Origin: Bacteroidales bacterium
GTDB taxonomy: Bacteria; Bacteroidota; Bacteroidia; Bacteroidales; Paludibacteraceae
Assembly: GCA_900769555.1 (NCBI GenBank)
Contig: CAAGHA010000045.1
Span: 1 to 47,151 of the forward strand
DNA length: 47,151 nt
Direction of reading: 5' to 3'
Shown here: one piece after another, positions 17,749 through 26,029 of the stretch
Numbering within the stretch: the first letter of the stretch is position 1
How the letters are laid out: each line of letters starts with the position of its first letter
Position numbers and translations under genes: made by a program
Notes under the pieces: model-generated
Told to the model about the DNA's origin: nothing
The model's database searches: none
What the model saw: the letters and a program-made list of their open reading frames with translations, nothing else

Positions 17749-19477
17749 TATCTATTTTAAAGAAGTCACTACTGATAATCATATTTGAATATTTTAACTC
17801 ATCGTTGTAATAGGAGTCGCGTCGGATTGGGAGAGTGTCTAATAAATTTTTTCCAATTCCTTTGTAATTTTTATATCCACAATCTAGCAAAGAGGTAATT
17901 GTGGGGTATATATCCATTTGATATGCTACCTCATCATTTCGAATCTTCTTATCTATTTTATCAGAGAAGATAATAGCACAAGTATATGCATTGGGTTGAT
18001 ATTTGTCATCGTGATTTTGCGAGTATTTTGTCATTTCGTTTCTTCTCTCTTTGGAAAATATTGTGTGGTCTCCTACAATCATAATCGTTAAATCTTTAAA
18101 AGCTTTTGATGAATTTATTTTATTTAAAAATTTCCCTAAATGTTCATCAACATAATGGAAACTTTTAAGATAATTCTGTTCATAAATAGGCATGTTTTTG
18201 TTAGGACTAAATTTTGATTTCCAAGCCACGGATTCAAAATCAGCATGGGTTGATATTGTCAATAATTGTATTGTTTGGTATTCTTCACTTTCAATTTGCT
18301 TTGCAAGTTCGTCAAATAACATTGCATCATCCCCTTCCAATATTAAATTTTCTGTATATCCGTAGGATAGACTCATTCCTCCTTGATTCCAAACTTCAAG
18401 TCTGTGAGGAACAATACAAAGCGATTTGCCTTTGGACAATTTACATAGTGAGGGATAAACATTATTGGGGTAGCGGAAGCATGCTGCACCATTGTAAAGA
18501 GGTAGCAATCCGGTGTTGATAATCATTTGTCCATCTGCAGAGCCTCCGTATCTAATTTGAGAGACAACTTTTGAAGCATATAAATGATTATTATTTTTCA
18601 TATATTCCCATAAATTTGGCATAGACTCTTTTGTTAGCACCCACGATTCCATACTTTCTACCAATATTATGACCAATTTAGAATCATATTGCTTAAACTC
18701 CGATAAATCAGAAAAATAGCCCTGTTTATTTAATATTTCAATCTCTGCAGGAGTTAGTTTTTTTATTTCGTTGCTTATTTTATTTATCGTTATTAAATTA
18801 TTAATCAATAGGTGAATTCCGGAATTTTTGTTTGCATTTACAAATAGAGCAGAATGAGCTATTTCGTTATTTGAATCAGTTTTTACCTCTTTTATGTGAA
18901 ATATTTCATTAAAATCAAAAGGATTAATTTTTAAGTCGAAATTCCAATATTGTTTCTCTCTAATAACTGAGAAGTATGATAAGAATGAAAGAGGGTATAA
19001 ACTAAGAAAAACGCAAATAAAAACTGTGACTTCCTTTTTTTTGCATTCGAAGAATAGAGATATTGGAATCAATAAACCAGTTAGTAAAAAAAGAAGTATG
19101 TCTCTTTTTAAATCAAGAAATATAAATGCACTATTTTCAAATCCGGATAAATTGCCGGCCATGCTAAGTACAAGAGCATCTATAGGACTATTATTGTATC
19201 TATAATAGCAAAAGTTTGCAACAAACCAGATATCTATTATTAATGATACTATTATCGCATACCATTTTGCGTGTTTTTTTAGTAAGAGAATAGGACTGCC
19301 AATAAATAATGATATAACAATTTTGGGTAAATGGTTAATAAGGAATGATGTGTCAATTTTAGGATATATGGTACTTTCAAATAAAATACATTTGATGTAT
19401 GATATAATAACAAATGAAAAGAATAATATTAAAATTCCATTCTTTTGTAATCTTTCTTTTGCTTCAGAAAATGTCAT
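17741..19477 (-). CDS. LTA-synthase-like sulfatase-fold transferase (phosphoglycerol or phosphoethanolamine)
   Basis: The 578-aa protein has five membrane segments in the first ~170 residues, then a periplasmic sulfatase-fold domain. Motifs are LVIILVESMES (E274, metal), GGSADGQ (S313, at the nucleophile position occupied by Thr in LtaS), STHAD (H411) and MIVGDH (D470, H471). This is the layout of LtaS, OpgB/MdoB and EptA enzymes, which move phosphoglycerol or phosphoethanolamine from phospholipids to glycans. It overlaps its upstream GWxxD gene by 4 bases and its downstream lipoprotein gene by 8, forming a tight three-gene operon. Serine instead of threonine as nucleophile is worth noting. 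Substrate unknown. Confidence 0.85.
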   Translation of the reverse strand: MTFSEAKERLQKNGILILFFSFVIISYIKCILFESTIYPKIDTSFLINHLPKIVISLFIGSPILLLKKHAKWYAIIVSLIIDIWFVANFCYYRYNNSPIDALVLSMAGNLSGFENSAFIFLDLKRDILLFLLTGLLIPISLFFECKKKEVTVFICVFLSLYPLSFLSYFSVIREKQYWNFDLKINPFDFNEIFHIKEVKTDSNNEIAHSALFVNANKNSGIHLLINNLITINKISNEIKKLTPAEIEILNKQGYFSDLSEFKQYDSKLVIILVESMESWVLTKESMPNLWEYMKNNNHLYASKVVSQIRYGGSADGQMIINTGLLPLYNGAACFRYPNNVYPSLCKLSKGKSLCIVPHRLEVWNQGGMSLSYGYTENLILEGDDAMLFDELAKQIESEEYQTIQLLTISTHADFESVAWKSKFSPNKNMPIYEQNYLKSFHYVDEHLGKFLNKINSSKAFKDLTIMIVGDHTIFSKERRNEMTKYSQNHDDKYQPNAYTCAIIFSDKIDKKIRNDEVAYQMDIYPTITSLLDCGYKNYKGIGKNLLDTLPIRRDSYYNDELKYSNMIISSDFFKIDND

Positions 19478-20430
19478 TTTATAAAATATTTAGCGATTTC
19501 ATAGACAATACCATTTTTATCTTCAAGATAAAATTGTATATATTCATATTTATTCCCATTTTCATCTTGTAATATGTATTTGGGAATGGAGAATTTAAAC
19601 CCAATACAATTGGATACTGAAAGATTAAAAACTTCGTCAACATCATTTCTTTTATATACTTCAAGGGGCATATAAAAGGAGTTCCCTACAGAAATGAAAA
19701 TATTTTTCAAAGGTAATTTGTTTTCGATGTCAGCAACCCAACCACTAATGTGTATATCTCCATTTTCGCTTAAGATAGTCTTGTTCTCGTTGTTAAGCAC
19801 TCCTCCTAAAATTCGTTCAAATACCAACCCTTTTTGTAGCGATTCATTTTTTGTTATATTATCCGAAAATCTTGAGATTCTATAGATTAAATCATATTCT
19901 ACTTCGGATATTATCATTTTCTCCTCTTTGTCTATCAGATGGAATTTAACAGTCTTACAATAGCTGCCATCTTCTTTTTGTAGAAGTTTTCGGTCAAAAT
20001 GAAAGATAAATCCAATGCATGAAGAGCCTTTTATGCCCAAGTCACGCTTGATGTCCTGTTTCGGTAATCCATAAATACCCTTGATGTATTGATTGTTTAT
20101 CTCCATATATACATTGCTAATGGGGCAATTACGATCGTTATCTATTGCCCAACCATATATACTTATAGAATCTGAAGGCTCAATGATTATAAATTTATTG
20201 GGAGCATATTTCCTATTCCCATCATTAATGATGTTGACACCTTTATTCCATTTTTGATTGTTAATAGTTCGAGTGGGATAGTCTGGTAATGTTTTTTCTA
20301 CATCTTCTTCTGATACAAAATATCCTATTTCAGGGGTTGCCGGTTCTTTATTCCATAAACATACTATTGTTACGATTAGGACTAAATAGGTCGTAAATAG
20401 AATTATTTTTTTTAAATCTTTTTTGTTCAT
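19474..20430 (-). CDS. Membrane-anchored protein with two GWxxD repeats (paralogue 1)
   Basis: I do not recognise this family by name. The 318-aa protein has one N-terminal membrane segment (~9-26), a linker, then two homologous domains of about 95 residues. Each domain starts YGWAID (93-97) or SGWVAD (230-234), continues with a PISNVYMEI- or PLKNIFISV-type strand, a YG/VYK-R/Q-DI/DV segment, and an IGFxFxx(P/D)xxxL end. The domain is probably a beta-sandwich on the periplasmic side. It is clearly paralogous to the proteins at 21690-22637 and 23760-24683. It is the first gene of an operon with the LTA-synthase-like transferase (4-base overlap). A role as glycan-binding or scaffold partner is inferred from context only. 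Confidence 0.8.
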   Translation of the reverse strand: MNKKDLKKIILFTTYLVLIVTIVCLWNKEPATPEIGYFVSEEDVEKTLPDYPTRTINNQKWNKGVNIINDGNRKYAPNKFIIIEPSDSISIYGWAIDNDRNCPISNVYMEINNQYIKGIYGLPKQDIKRDLGIKGSSCIGFIFHFDRKLLQKEDGSYCKTVKFHLIDKEEKMIISEVEYDLIYRISRFSDNITKNESLQKGLVFERILGGVLNNENKTILSENGDIHISGWVADIENKLPLKNIFISVGNSFYMPLEVYKRNDVDEVFNLSVSNCIGFKFSIPKYILQDENGNKYEYIQFYLEDKNGIVYEIAKYFIK

Positions 20431-20503
20431 AACTATTGATTTGAGAAAGTCTTTATAGTTTTTTTAGTTAACATAAATTCTTCGACACCTTTGTTTTGTG
20501 GTG

Positions 20504-20511
20504 CAAATGTA
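20504..20511 (-). promoter_or_regulatory. -7 box for the minus-strand GWxxD/transferase operon
   Basis: The minus-strand reading is TACATTTG, followed by C. The transcript would start near 20498, some 70 nt before the ATG at 20430. No clear -33 element is seen. Confidence 0.4.
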
Positions 20512-20585
20512 AGAAATTTAACTGTAAAATTTAATTATTACCCCTATTTTTGATTCTTGTAGTTACATATTAAATAAATAATATC

Positions 20586-20593
20586 TATTTTTG
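20586..20593 (+). promoter_or_regulatory. -7 box for the acyltransferase/GWxxD cassettes
   Basis: TATTTTTG at 20586-20593 fits TAnnTTTG and would start transcription near 20599, about 40 nt before the ATG at 20641. It is divergent from the box at 20504-20511, so this 210-bp gap controls GWxxD genes on both sides. Confidence 0.4.
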
Positions 20594-20640
20594 CGAAATG
20601 ATATTGTTTAATGTTGTTTGTTATTTTGTAAAATTTACTA

Positions 20641-21678
20641 ATGGGGAATTTAAGACAAGTAAAATTTGAGATAATAAGAATTATTGCATGTGTTTTTGTT
20701 TTTGGGGTTCACACGATGTGGGTGTTCTCACCAGAGGTGGGACTTAAAGGATTATATATAAAAATGGTGGACACCATTTTTATATTGTGTAATCCAATAT
20801 TTTTTATGTTGAGTGGCAAATTTGCATTGGCACAGAAAGAATATACGAGCGAAGCACAATACTTTAAGTTTTATTTAAAGAAATTAGCCTATTTAATATT
20901 ACCTCTTTTAACTTATGTGTTTTTTATAACCGCGACTAATCTAAAGATGGAAACCGGTAGTTTTTCTGGATTATTGCAACGTTTTGTTTTAGACTTTATT
21001 TCTGGGCACCAATCCTCTCATTTGTGGTTTATGTATGTTTTGGTGGGAAATGTTTTAATGTCTCCTTTTACATCACGGATTTTTGCCAATATTTCAAAGG
21101 TCGGAGCAATAATATTTATTTCAATTTTATTGCTAACAAATGCGGCGATAGCATATTCTCCTTATTTTTTCTCTACCCCTTTTTCTGCTTGGGTTAATCC
21201 TTTTGTTGGTTGGTCAATGTATTTTTATTTGGGCGCTTGCGTTGATAAAATTTTTACGGATAAAAAATCTGTAAAAATATTAACTATTTTAGGACTTGGG
21301 GGATTCTTGATTATAATTCTAAAGAAATACTTTTTTTCTTATCAAAGTCATATTCATGACTATATGCCTTCATTTACGATTTTTGCGTTAATGGTATATG
21401 TTTATTTGAATAGAATTAAAGCAGAGTATGGCGAAAAAATATCTTCTATTATTCGTTTTTTAGGTGCGCAATCTTTTGGAATTTATCTAATCCATTTTCC
21501 AATAGTATTTGCTCTAAAAGAAGTCTTGGAGATACCAACATGGTGTCCGGAAATATTATTCCAATTTATTTACATGGCAATAGTTTTTATTGTAAGTTTA
21601 TTAGTTAGTTGGTTGATTGGAACGTTTGTTTTAAAACCAATTCAAAGAGATATAGAAAAATTGATTTTAAAACTTTAA
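20641..21678 (+). CDS. Acyltransferase-3 membrane protein, cassette copy 1
   Basis: The 345-aa protein has the acyltransferase-3 fold: KFEIIRIIACVFVFGVHTMW at the N-terminus with the catalytic-type histidine near residue 27, about ten membrane segments, SHLWFMYVL near 120, and a C-terminal SFGIYLIHFPIVF segment. It should transfer an acyl group to an exported sugar. It is very similar by eye, with long identical blocks such as NPIFFMLSGKFAL and YFYLGACVDKIFTDKKS, to the protein at 22674-23735. Each is followed by a GWxxD protein gene, so a two-gene unit was duplicated. The gap to the GWxxD gene is 11 nt. Confidence 0.93.
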   Translation: MGNLRQVKFEIIRIIACVFVFGVHTMWVFSPEVGLKGLYIKMVDTIFILCNPIFFMLSGKFALAQKEYTSEAQYFKFYLKKLAYLILPLLTYVFFITATNLKMETGSFSGLLQRFVLDFISGHQSSHLWFMYVLVGNVLMSPFTSRIFANISKVGAIIFISILLLTNAAIAYSPYFFSTPFSAWVNPFVGWSMYFYLGACVDKIFTDKKSVKILTILGLGGFLIIILKKYFFSYQSHIHDYMPSFTIFALMVYVYLNRIKAEYGEKISSIIRFLGAQSFGIYLIHFPIVFALKEVLEIPTWCPEILFQFIYMAIVFIVSLLVSWLIGTFVLKPIQRDIEKLILKL

Positions 21679-21689
21679 TATCATTAAAC

Positions 21690-22637
21690 ATGGATGTAAA
21701 GAATTTTTTTCTCAGACTAAAGGATTATATTATAGCTGCGCTTGTTGTTGTCGGTTTTTTCTTTATGATTAATAAGGTTTATGAATGGAAAAATGGTCTG
21801 TTTTTAACTGTTTCAGATGCAGAAGAACTTCCCGATTTGCCTATAAAGAAAATTCGAGCATTGGAATTTTATTATGGAGTGGTAGCTGATATTTGTAATG
21901 GAGAAGTCACCCCGGTTCCACATTTGTTAATTAATGAATCTGATTCAGTTTTAATCGAGGGTTGGGCTGTAGATATTGATAAAAAACAGCCATTGTCTGA
22001 TATGTATATGGAAGTTAATGATAAATATTATCCTGTTTCATTCCTATTTTCAAGAGATGATGTCGCAGAACTTCTAAATATGGAAGTTGGGAATAAGTTA
22101 GGATTTTCATTACATTTTGATAAAAGCATACTTAAGAAAGATGATGGAAAGTGGTGTGACAAAATTAATTTTTATGGTGTAAATCAGGCGGAAGATTCCC
22201 TTTTGTCTCCGGTAGAATATAAACTCCTTTATTATGGGAAAGAGCCGGTAGAGCCATATAATCAAAATGCTGATGTGCAATTTTACTTGGATGCCGTTAG
22301 CATGGGGGGTGTAGATCCTAATAATAAGGTTATCTCATTTGGGAGTGAGCCGTATCCATTCATTTTTGGTTGGTGTTTTGAAAGTAAATTGCCGTTGTCT
22401 GACATGCTTTTAGTTGTTGATGGGAGAGCATATAAGACAAACTATGGTATAGAGCGTCAGGGAGTTATGGATTTTTTTGGCTTGACAGAATCTAATAAGG
22501 TTGGTTTTGAAATTCAAATTCCTAAGTCGATATTATTGAAAGGCGATGGAACAAATGTAGATTATATAGATTTTCTTCCTATTGATAGTAATGGTAGAGT
22601 GTGTGATAGAATCAGATATTCTGTTGTTTTTCTGTAA
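21690..22637 (+). CDS. Membrane-anchored protein with two GWxxD repeats (paralogue 2)
   Basis: The 315-aa protein starts at ATG 21690. An earlier in-frame ATG at 21609 lies inside the acyltransferase gene and would add 27 unrelated residues. One membrane segment lies at ~12-28. Two homologous domains follow, beginning EGWAVD (90-95) and FGWCFE (226-231), each with PLSDM, a YxxxxxxxR-x-x-V segment and a GFxxxxxKSIL end. It resembles the paralogue at 23760-24683 along its full length, and the minus-strand one at 19474-20430 more distantly. It sits 11 nt after the acyltransferase. Function unknown; a periplasmic partner of the acyltransferase is the simplest guess. Confidence 0.82.
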   Translation: MDVKNFFLRLKDYIIAALVVVGFFFMINKVYEWKNGLFLTVSDAEELPDLPIKKIRALEFYYGVVADICNGEVTPVPHLLINESDSVLIEGWAVDIDKKQPLSDMYMEVNDKYYPVSFLFSRDDVAELLNMEVGNKLGFSLHFDKSILKKDDGKWCDKINFYGVNQAEDSLLSPVEYKLLYYGKEPVEPYNQNADVQFYLDAVSMGGVDPNNKVISFGSEPYPFIFGWCFESKLPLSDMLLVVDGRAYKTNYGIERQGVMDFFGLTESNKVGFEIQIPKSILLKGDGTNVDYIDFLPIDSNGRVCDRIRYSVVFL

Positions 22638-22673
22638 AAATTATTTTTGTATTGTTTAACTATTACTTTTAAT

Positions 22674-23735
22674 ATGAGAACTATCAGAAATTGTAAGTTT
22701 GAGCTTATTCGGATAATTGCATGTATTTTTGTGTTAGGTTGTCATACAATGTGGATGTGGGGTTCCGGTTGGGGATTTAAGGGTTTAGATCTTCCCGGTC
22801 TTGAAGGCGTTTACGTGTCAATTATTGATACAGTGTTTTTTTATGCAAATCCCATATTTTTTATGTTAAGCGGTAAGTTCGCCTTACAAAAATACGATTA
22901 TTCTACAGATTCCAATTATTATGTCTTCTATCTGAAAAAATTAGCATATTTGATTATTCCTCTTTTTGTTTATATGTTCTTTATTTCTGCATATAACTTA
23001 AAGATGGAAGCAGGAAATTATTCCGGTCTATTGCGATATTTTTTACTAGATGTAATTGCTGATCATAACTTATCCCACCTGTGGTTTATGTATGTCCTTT
23101 TAGGAAATATCCTAATGACGCCATTTACATCACAAATTTTCTCTAATATTTCAAAAGGCGGAGCTCTAATTTTTATTTCTATAATATTTCTTACAAATTG
23201 TGCAAATGCGTTTTCTCCCTATTTTTTTTCTACTTCTTTTTCTTCTTGGGTGAATCCTTTTGTAGGTTGGACGATGTATTTTTATTTGGGTGCTTGTGTT
23301 GACAAAATTTTTACAGATAAAAAGTCAATTAAAATTTTGACTATTTTAGGTGTTGTTGGCTTTATTGTGTTTCAATTAAAAAAGTTCAATGCTTGTTATT
23401 TAGAGTCATTCTATTTTCAGCCCTCTTTTGTTTTCCAAGTTCTTATGGTATATGTTTTGCTCTCAAATTTAAATTTGAATTTTGGAGAAAAAACATCTAA
23501 CGTAATTCGTTTTTTGGGGAATCAATCTTTTGGTATCTATTTGATTCATTATCCAATTGTATTTCTTTTGAGAGATGTGTTACTATGTCCTTCATGGTGT
23601 CCTTTGTTTTTATTTCAATTCTTTTATATGCTTGTTATCTTTTTAGTTAGTTTGGCGTTAAATTGGATTATTGATAAGTTTTTGTTTAAATTAATTCAAA
23701 ATAAATTAGAAAAACTTATTCCGTTAATATCATAA
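22674..23735 (+). CDS. Acyltransferase-3 membrane protein, cassette copy 2
   Basis: About 353 aa from ATG 22674; the longer reading from a TTG at 22647 adds residues absent from the paralogue. It has the same organisation as copy 1: KFELIRIIACIFVLGCHTMW with the N-terminal histidine, SHLWFMYVLLGN, and a C-terminal SFGIYLIHYPIVFLL. A short insertion near residues 30-42 distinguishes it. The two copies agree over most of their length but differ widely at silent positions, so the duplication is not recent. It is followed 24 nt later by the third GWxxD gene. Confidence 0.93.
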   Translation: MRTIRNCKFELIRIIACIFVLGCHTMWMWGSGWGFKGLDLPGLEGVYVSIIDTVFFYANPIFFMLSGKFALQKYDYSTDSNYYVFYLKKLAYLIIPLFVYMFFISAYNLKMEAGNYSGLLRYFLLDVIADHNLSHLWFMYVLLGNILMTPFTSQIFSNISKGGALIFISIIFLTNCANAFSPYFFSTSFSSWVNPFVGWTMYFYLGACVDKIFTDKKSIKILTILGVVGFIVFQLKKFNACYLESFYFQPSFVFQVLMVYVLLSNLNLNFGEKTSNVIRFLGNQSFGIYLIHYPIVFLLRDVLLCPSWCPLFLFQFFYMLVIFLVSLALNWIIDKFLFKLIQNKLEKLIPLIS

Positions 23736-23759
23736 AATAAACTAGTTAAACAAATATTT

Positions 23760-24683
23760 ATGAAAAAAATATATTTTGTTCTTTTGCCGATACTCTTATT
23801 CTCTCTTTGTTTGTCATATTTGTTTTTTAATTTTGGCAAAAGTTCGTTTGTTACTCTTTCTGATGCCGAAACTGAAATAGATTTGCCAATTAGAAAGATA
23901 AAGTCTCTAGATTTTTTTTCGGGGATAGTGGTTGAATCTTGTAATAATAAATTAATGACAATTCCGTATATAATTGTTGATAATTCAGATTCAATTCTTA
24001 TTAGGGGATGGGCTTTGGATATAGATAATAAATCTTCAGTGTCTGATTTGTATATTGAAGTCAATGGTAATTATTTTCCGGTTTCTTTAGAATATGAAAG
24101 AAAAGATGTTGCAGATCTTTTTGCAATGGAAGATGGCGCGAGTTTAGGTTATTCTATCTGTTTCGATAAAAATATTTTAAGGTTAAATGGTGGAGTTTGG
24201 TCTGATAAATTAAATTTTTATGGAGTAGATAAAAATGGTGATTCTCTGTTGTCTAAAGTAGAATATAAATTGCTTTATGCTGAAAATGAGCAAACAACAC
24301 CATTAAAAAATAGTTCTAAAGTTTTATTTATGTTAGACAGTGTCGGCTCTGGATATTTTAATTCTGAAACGAATAAGATTTTTCTAGGTAATGATCCTTA
24401 TGTTTCTTTTAGAGGTTGGGCTATAGAAGGTCTGTTACCTTTAAGTAAAATATTCTTAGTTGTTAATGGGAAGTCATATAAAATGAAATATGGGGTTCCG
24501 AGAGATTTGGTTAAAGAAACTTTAAAGGTTGTTACCTCCAATAAATTAGGTTATGAATTCGATTTTCCTAAATCTTTGCTTCTGAAAGAGGATGGAACTT
24601 ATGCTGAATATGTAGATTTTGTTCCTGTTGATGCGTCTGGTTATGTTTGTGAGCGAATTCGGTATTCTGTTGTCTATCAATAA
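23760..24683 (+). CDS. Membrane-anchored protein with two GWxxD repeats (paralogue 3)
   Basis: The 307-aa protein has a signal-anchor-like hydrophobic stretch at ~4-23, a conserved linker (LSDAETEIDLPIRKIKSLDF), and two domains beginning RGWALD (82-87) and RGWAIE (218-223). The second domain ends with a GYEFDFPKSLLLKEDGTYAE-like edge and a YVDFVPVD strand matching paralogue 2. It is the last gene of the plus-strand acyltransferase/GWxxD operon. The convergent Wzx gene ends 84 nt downstream, and I see no strong terminator in that gap. Function unknown. Confidence 0.82.
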   Translation: MKKIYFVLLPILLFSLCLSYLFFNFGKSSFVTLSDAETEIDLPIRKIKSLDFFSGIVVESCNNKLMTIPYIIVDNSDSILIRGWALDIDNKSSVSDLYIEVNGNYFPVSLEYERKDVADLFAMEDGASLGYSICFDKNILRLNGGVWSDKLNFYGVDKNGDSLLSKVEYKLLYAENEQTTPLKNSSKVLFMLDSVGSGYFNSETNKIFLGNDPYVSFRGWAIEGLLPLSKIFLVVNGKSYKMKYGVPRDLVKETLKVVTSNKLGYEFDFPKSLLLKEDGTYAEYVDFVPVDASGYVCERIRYSVVYQ

Positions 24684-24767
24684 GATTACTCAATGAGACG
24701 ATTGAATCAAGAGTATAAGCCGATTTTGTTTTGACTTGTATCTATCTTTAAGATTTGTCTTACACGT

Positions 24768-26027
24768 CTAAATTTTTGTTTTTATCAATACGATTCCGCC
24801 TGAAAGAGTAATCTCCATTACTTGAGCAATTATCCATGATGTTGCGGCTCCAAAAATCCCGTAGAGGGGAATAAGATAGATATTGCTTGCAATACAGATG
24901 ATTCCGACTGAGATTCCAACGTATGGAGCATAGCGAGCGTATCCTAAACCATACAATCCTTGTACAGTAAACATACTAGCCATAATTACCAATGTTGGCA
25001 GTACGGAAAAGTATTTTAATAGAGGGATCGCACTAAAAAACTTTTCTCCTAGCATTATTTTTACCATTATCGGACTAAAGATATAACAGCAGATTCCAAC
25101 TACAACAGAGAAAAGGACAACGTATAAGAGCATTTTTTTAAAGTATTTAACTCCAATTTCTTTAGACTTTTCCATTTTTCTACTAATTGATGGGAATATT
25201 GCTAAATTAACAGGCATACTTGTAACCATCATTATTGCCATAATAATTTTATGAGCTCCAGAATAAATACCAACGTTGTAGTCATCCATATACAATCCTA
25301 ATATTGTAATGTTTGCAGTTGTATATAAGGTGGTAAATAGTGAATTTAAAAAAATAGGGAAACCGTTTTTTACCTCATTAAGCATTCCTGTTTTGTTACT
25401 TGTGTAACTAAGATTGTAACGTTTTATAACGTACATAAAAGATATTGCCCCAAATACTGCGTATGAGTAGGAGGGCATTGCTGCGTAGATGAGGTAATCT
25501 TCTGGAGTATGGACAAAAAAGATGCATAAACCCATGCCAAAAACTTTAATTAAAAAGTTAATGATTGCCATTGATTTCATATTCTCTATCCCTTGAAAAA
25601 ACCATGTGGGGAATAGAGTAAAACCAATGTTTATGGAAAATAAAATTAAGTATAATTTATAATCTTCTTGAATTTTCTCGAAGTTGTATGAGAGTAATGT
25701 AAAAAGTAGAAATGCAATTCCTAGTAAAATGATTTTGCATTGAATAACATTCCAAAATATCGTCCTTACGGCATTAGGATTATTTTTATTTATGGCAATT
25801 TTTCGTGTTGCAGAGTATTCAAATCCGTATGTGACAATGATTGTAAAATAGGATATAATATTTTGTGCATAACTGACAACTCCAAATTTATCCACTCCTA
25901 ATCCTCTAACGATAAAAGGAATTACTAATATTGGTATGATGTAATTAGCAATCTGTAATATTCCCAAAGAGGCCATATTACTTAATATTGTAGAGTTGTT
26001 TTTAAATTTATTTATAATATTTGTCAT
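24768..26027 (-). CDS. Wzx-type polysaccharide flippase
   Basis: The 419-aa membrane protein of the MOP superfamily has about 12 segments, the usual Wzx length, and family-like stretches such as LGVDKFGVVSYAQNI near residue 42 and FPTWFFQGIENMK near 140. It should flip undecaprenyl-diphosphate-linked repeat units across the inner membrane. It begins only 2 nt after the TerB/J-domain gene, so it appears to be the last gene of a minus-strand operon with TPR and outer-membrane barrel genes rather than with glycosyltransferases, which is unusual. Confidence 0.93.
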   Translation of the reverse strand: MTNIINKFKNNSTILSNMASLGILQIANYIIPILVIPFIVRGLGVDKFGVVSYAQNIISYFTIIVTYGFEYSATRKIAINKNNPNAVRTIFWNVIQCKIILLGIAFLLFTLLSYNFEKIQEDYKLYLILFSINIGFTLFPTWFFQGIENMKSMAIINFLIKVFGMGLCIFFVHTPEDYLIYAAMPSYSYAVFGAISFMYVIKRYNLSYTSNKTGMLNEVKNGFPIFLNSLFTTLYTTANITILGLYMDDYNVGIYSGAHKIIMAIMMVTSMPVNLAIFPSISRKMEKSKEIGVKYFKKMLLYVVLFSVVVGICCYIFSPIMVKIMLGEKFFSAIPLLKYFSVLPTLVIMASMFTVQGLYGLGYARYAPYVGISVGIICIASNIYLIPLYGIFGAATSWIIAQVMEITLSGGIVLIKTKI

Positions 26028-26029
26028 TC

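Noticed and set aside
18214..18519. 101-codon ORF on the plus strand
   Set aside because: It lies antisense inside the sulfatase-fold domain of the LTA-synthase-like gene, with no independent support.
21609..21689. Longer N-terminus for the second GWxxD protein
   Set aside because: The extra 27 codons overlap the acyltransferase gene in another frame, and the paralogues begin at the position equivalent to ATG 21690.
23696..24064. 122-codon ORF on the minus strand
   Set aside because: It is antisense to the third GWxxD gene, whose two-domain protein is supported by paralogues.
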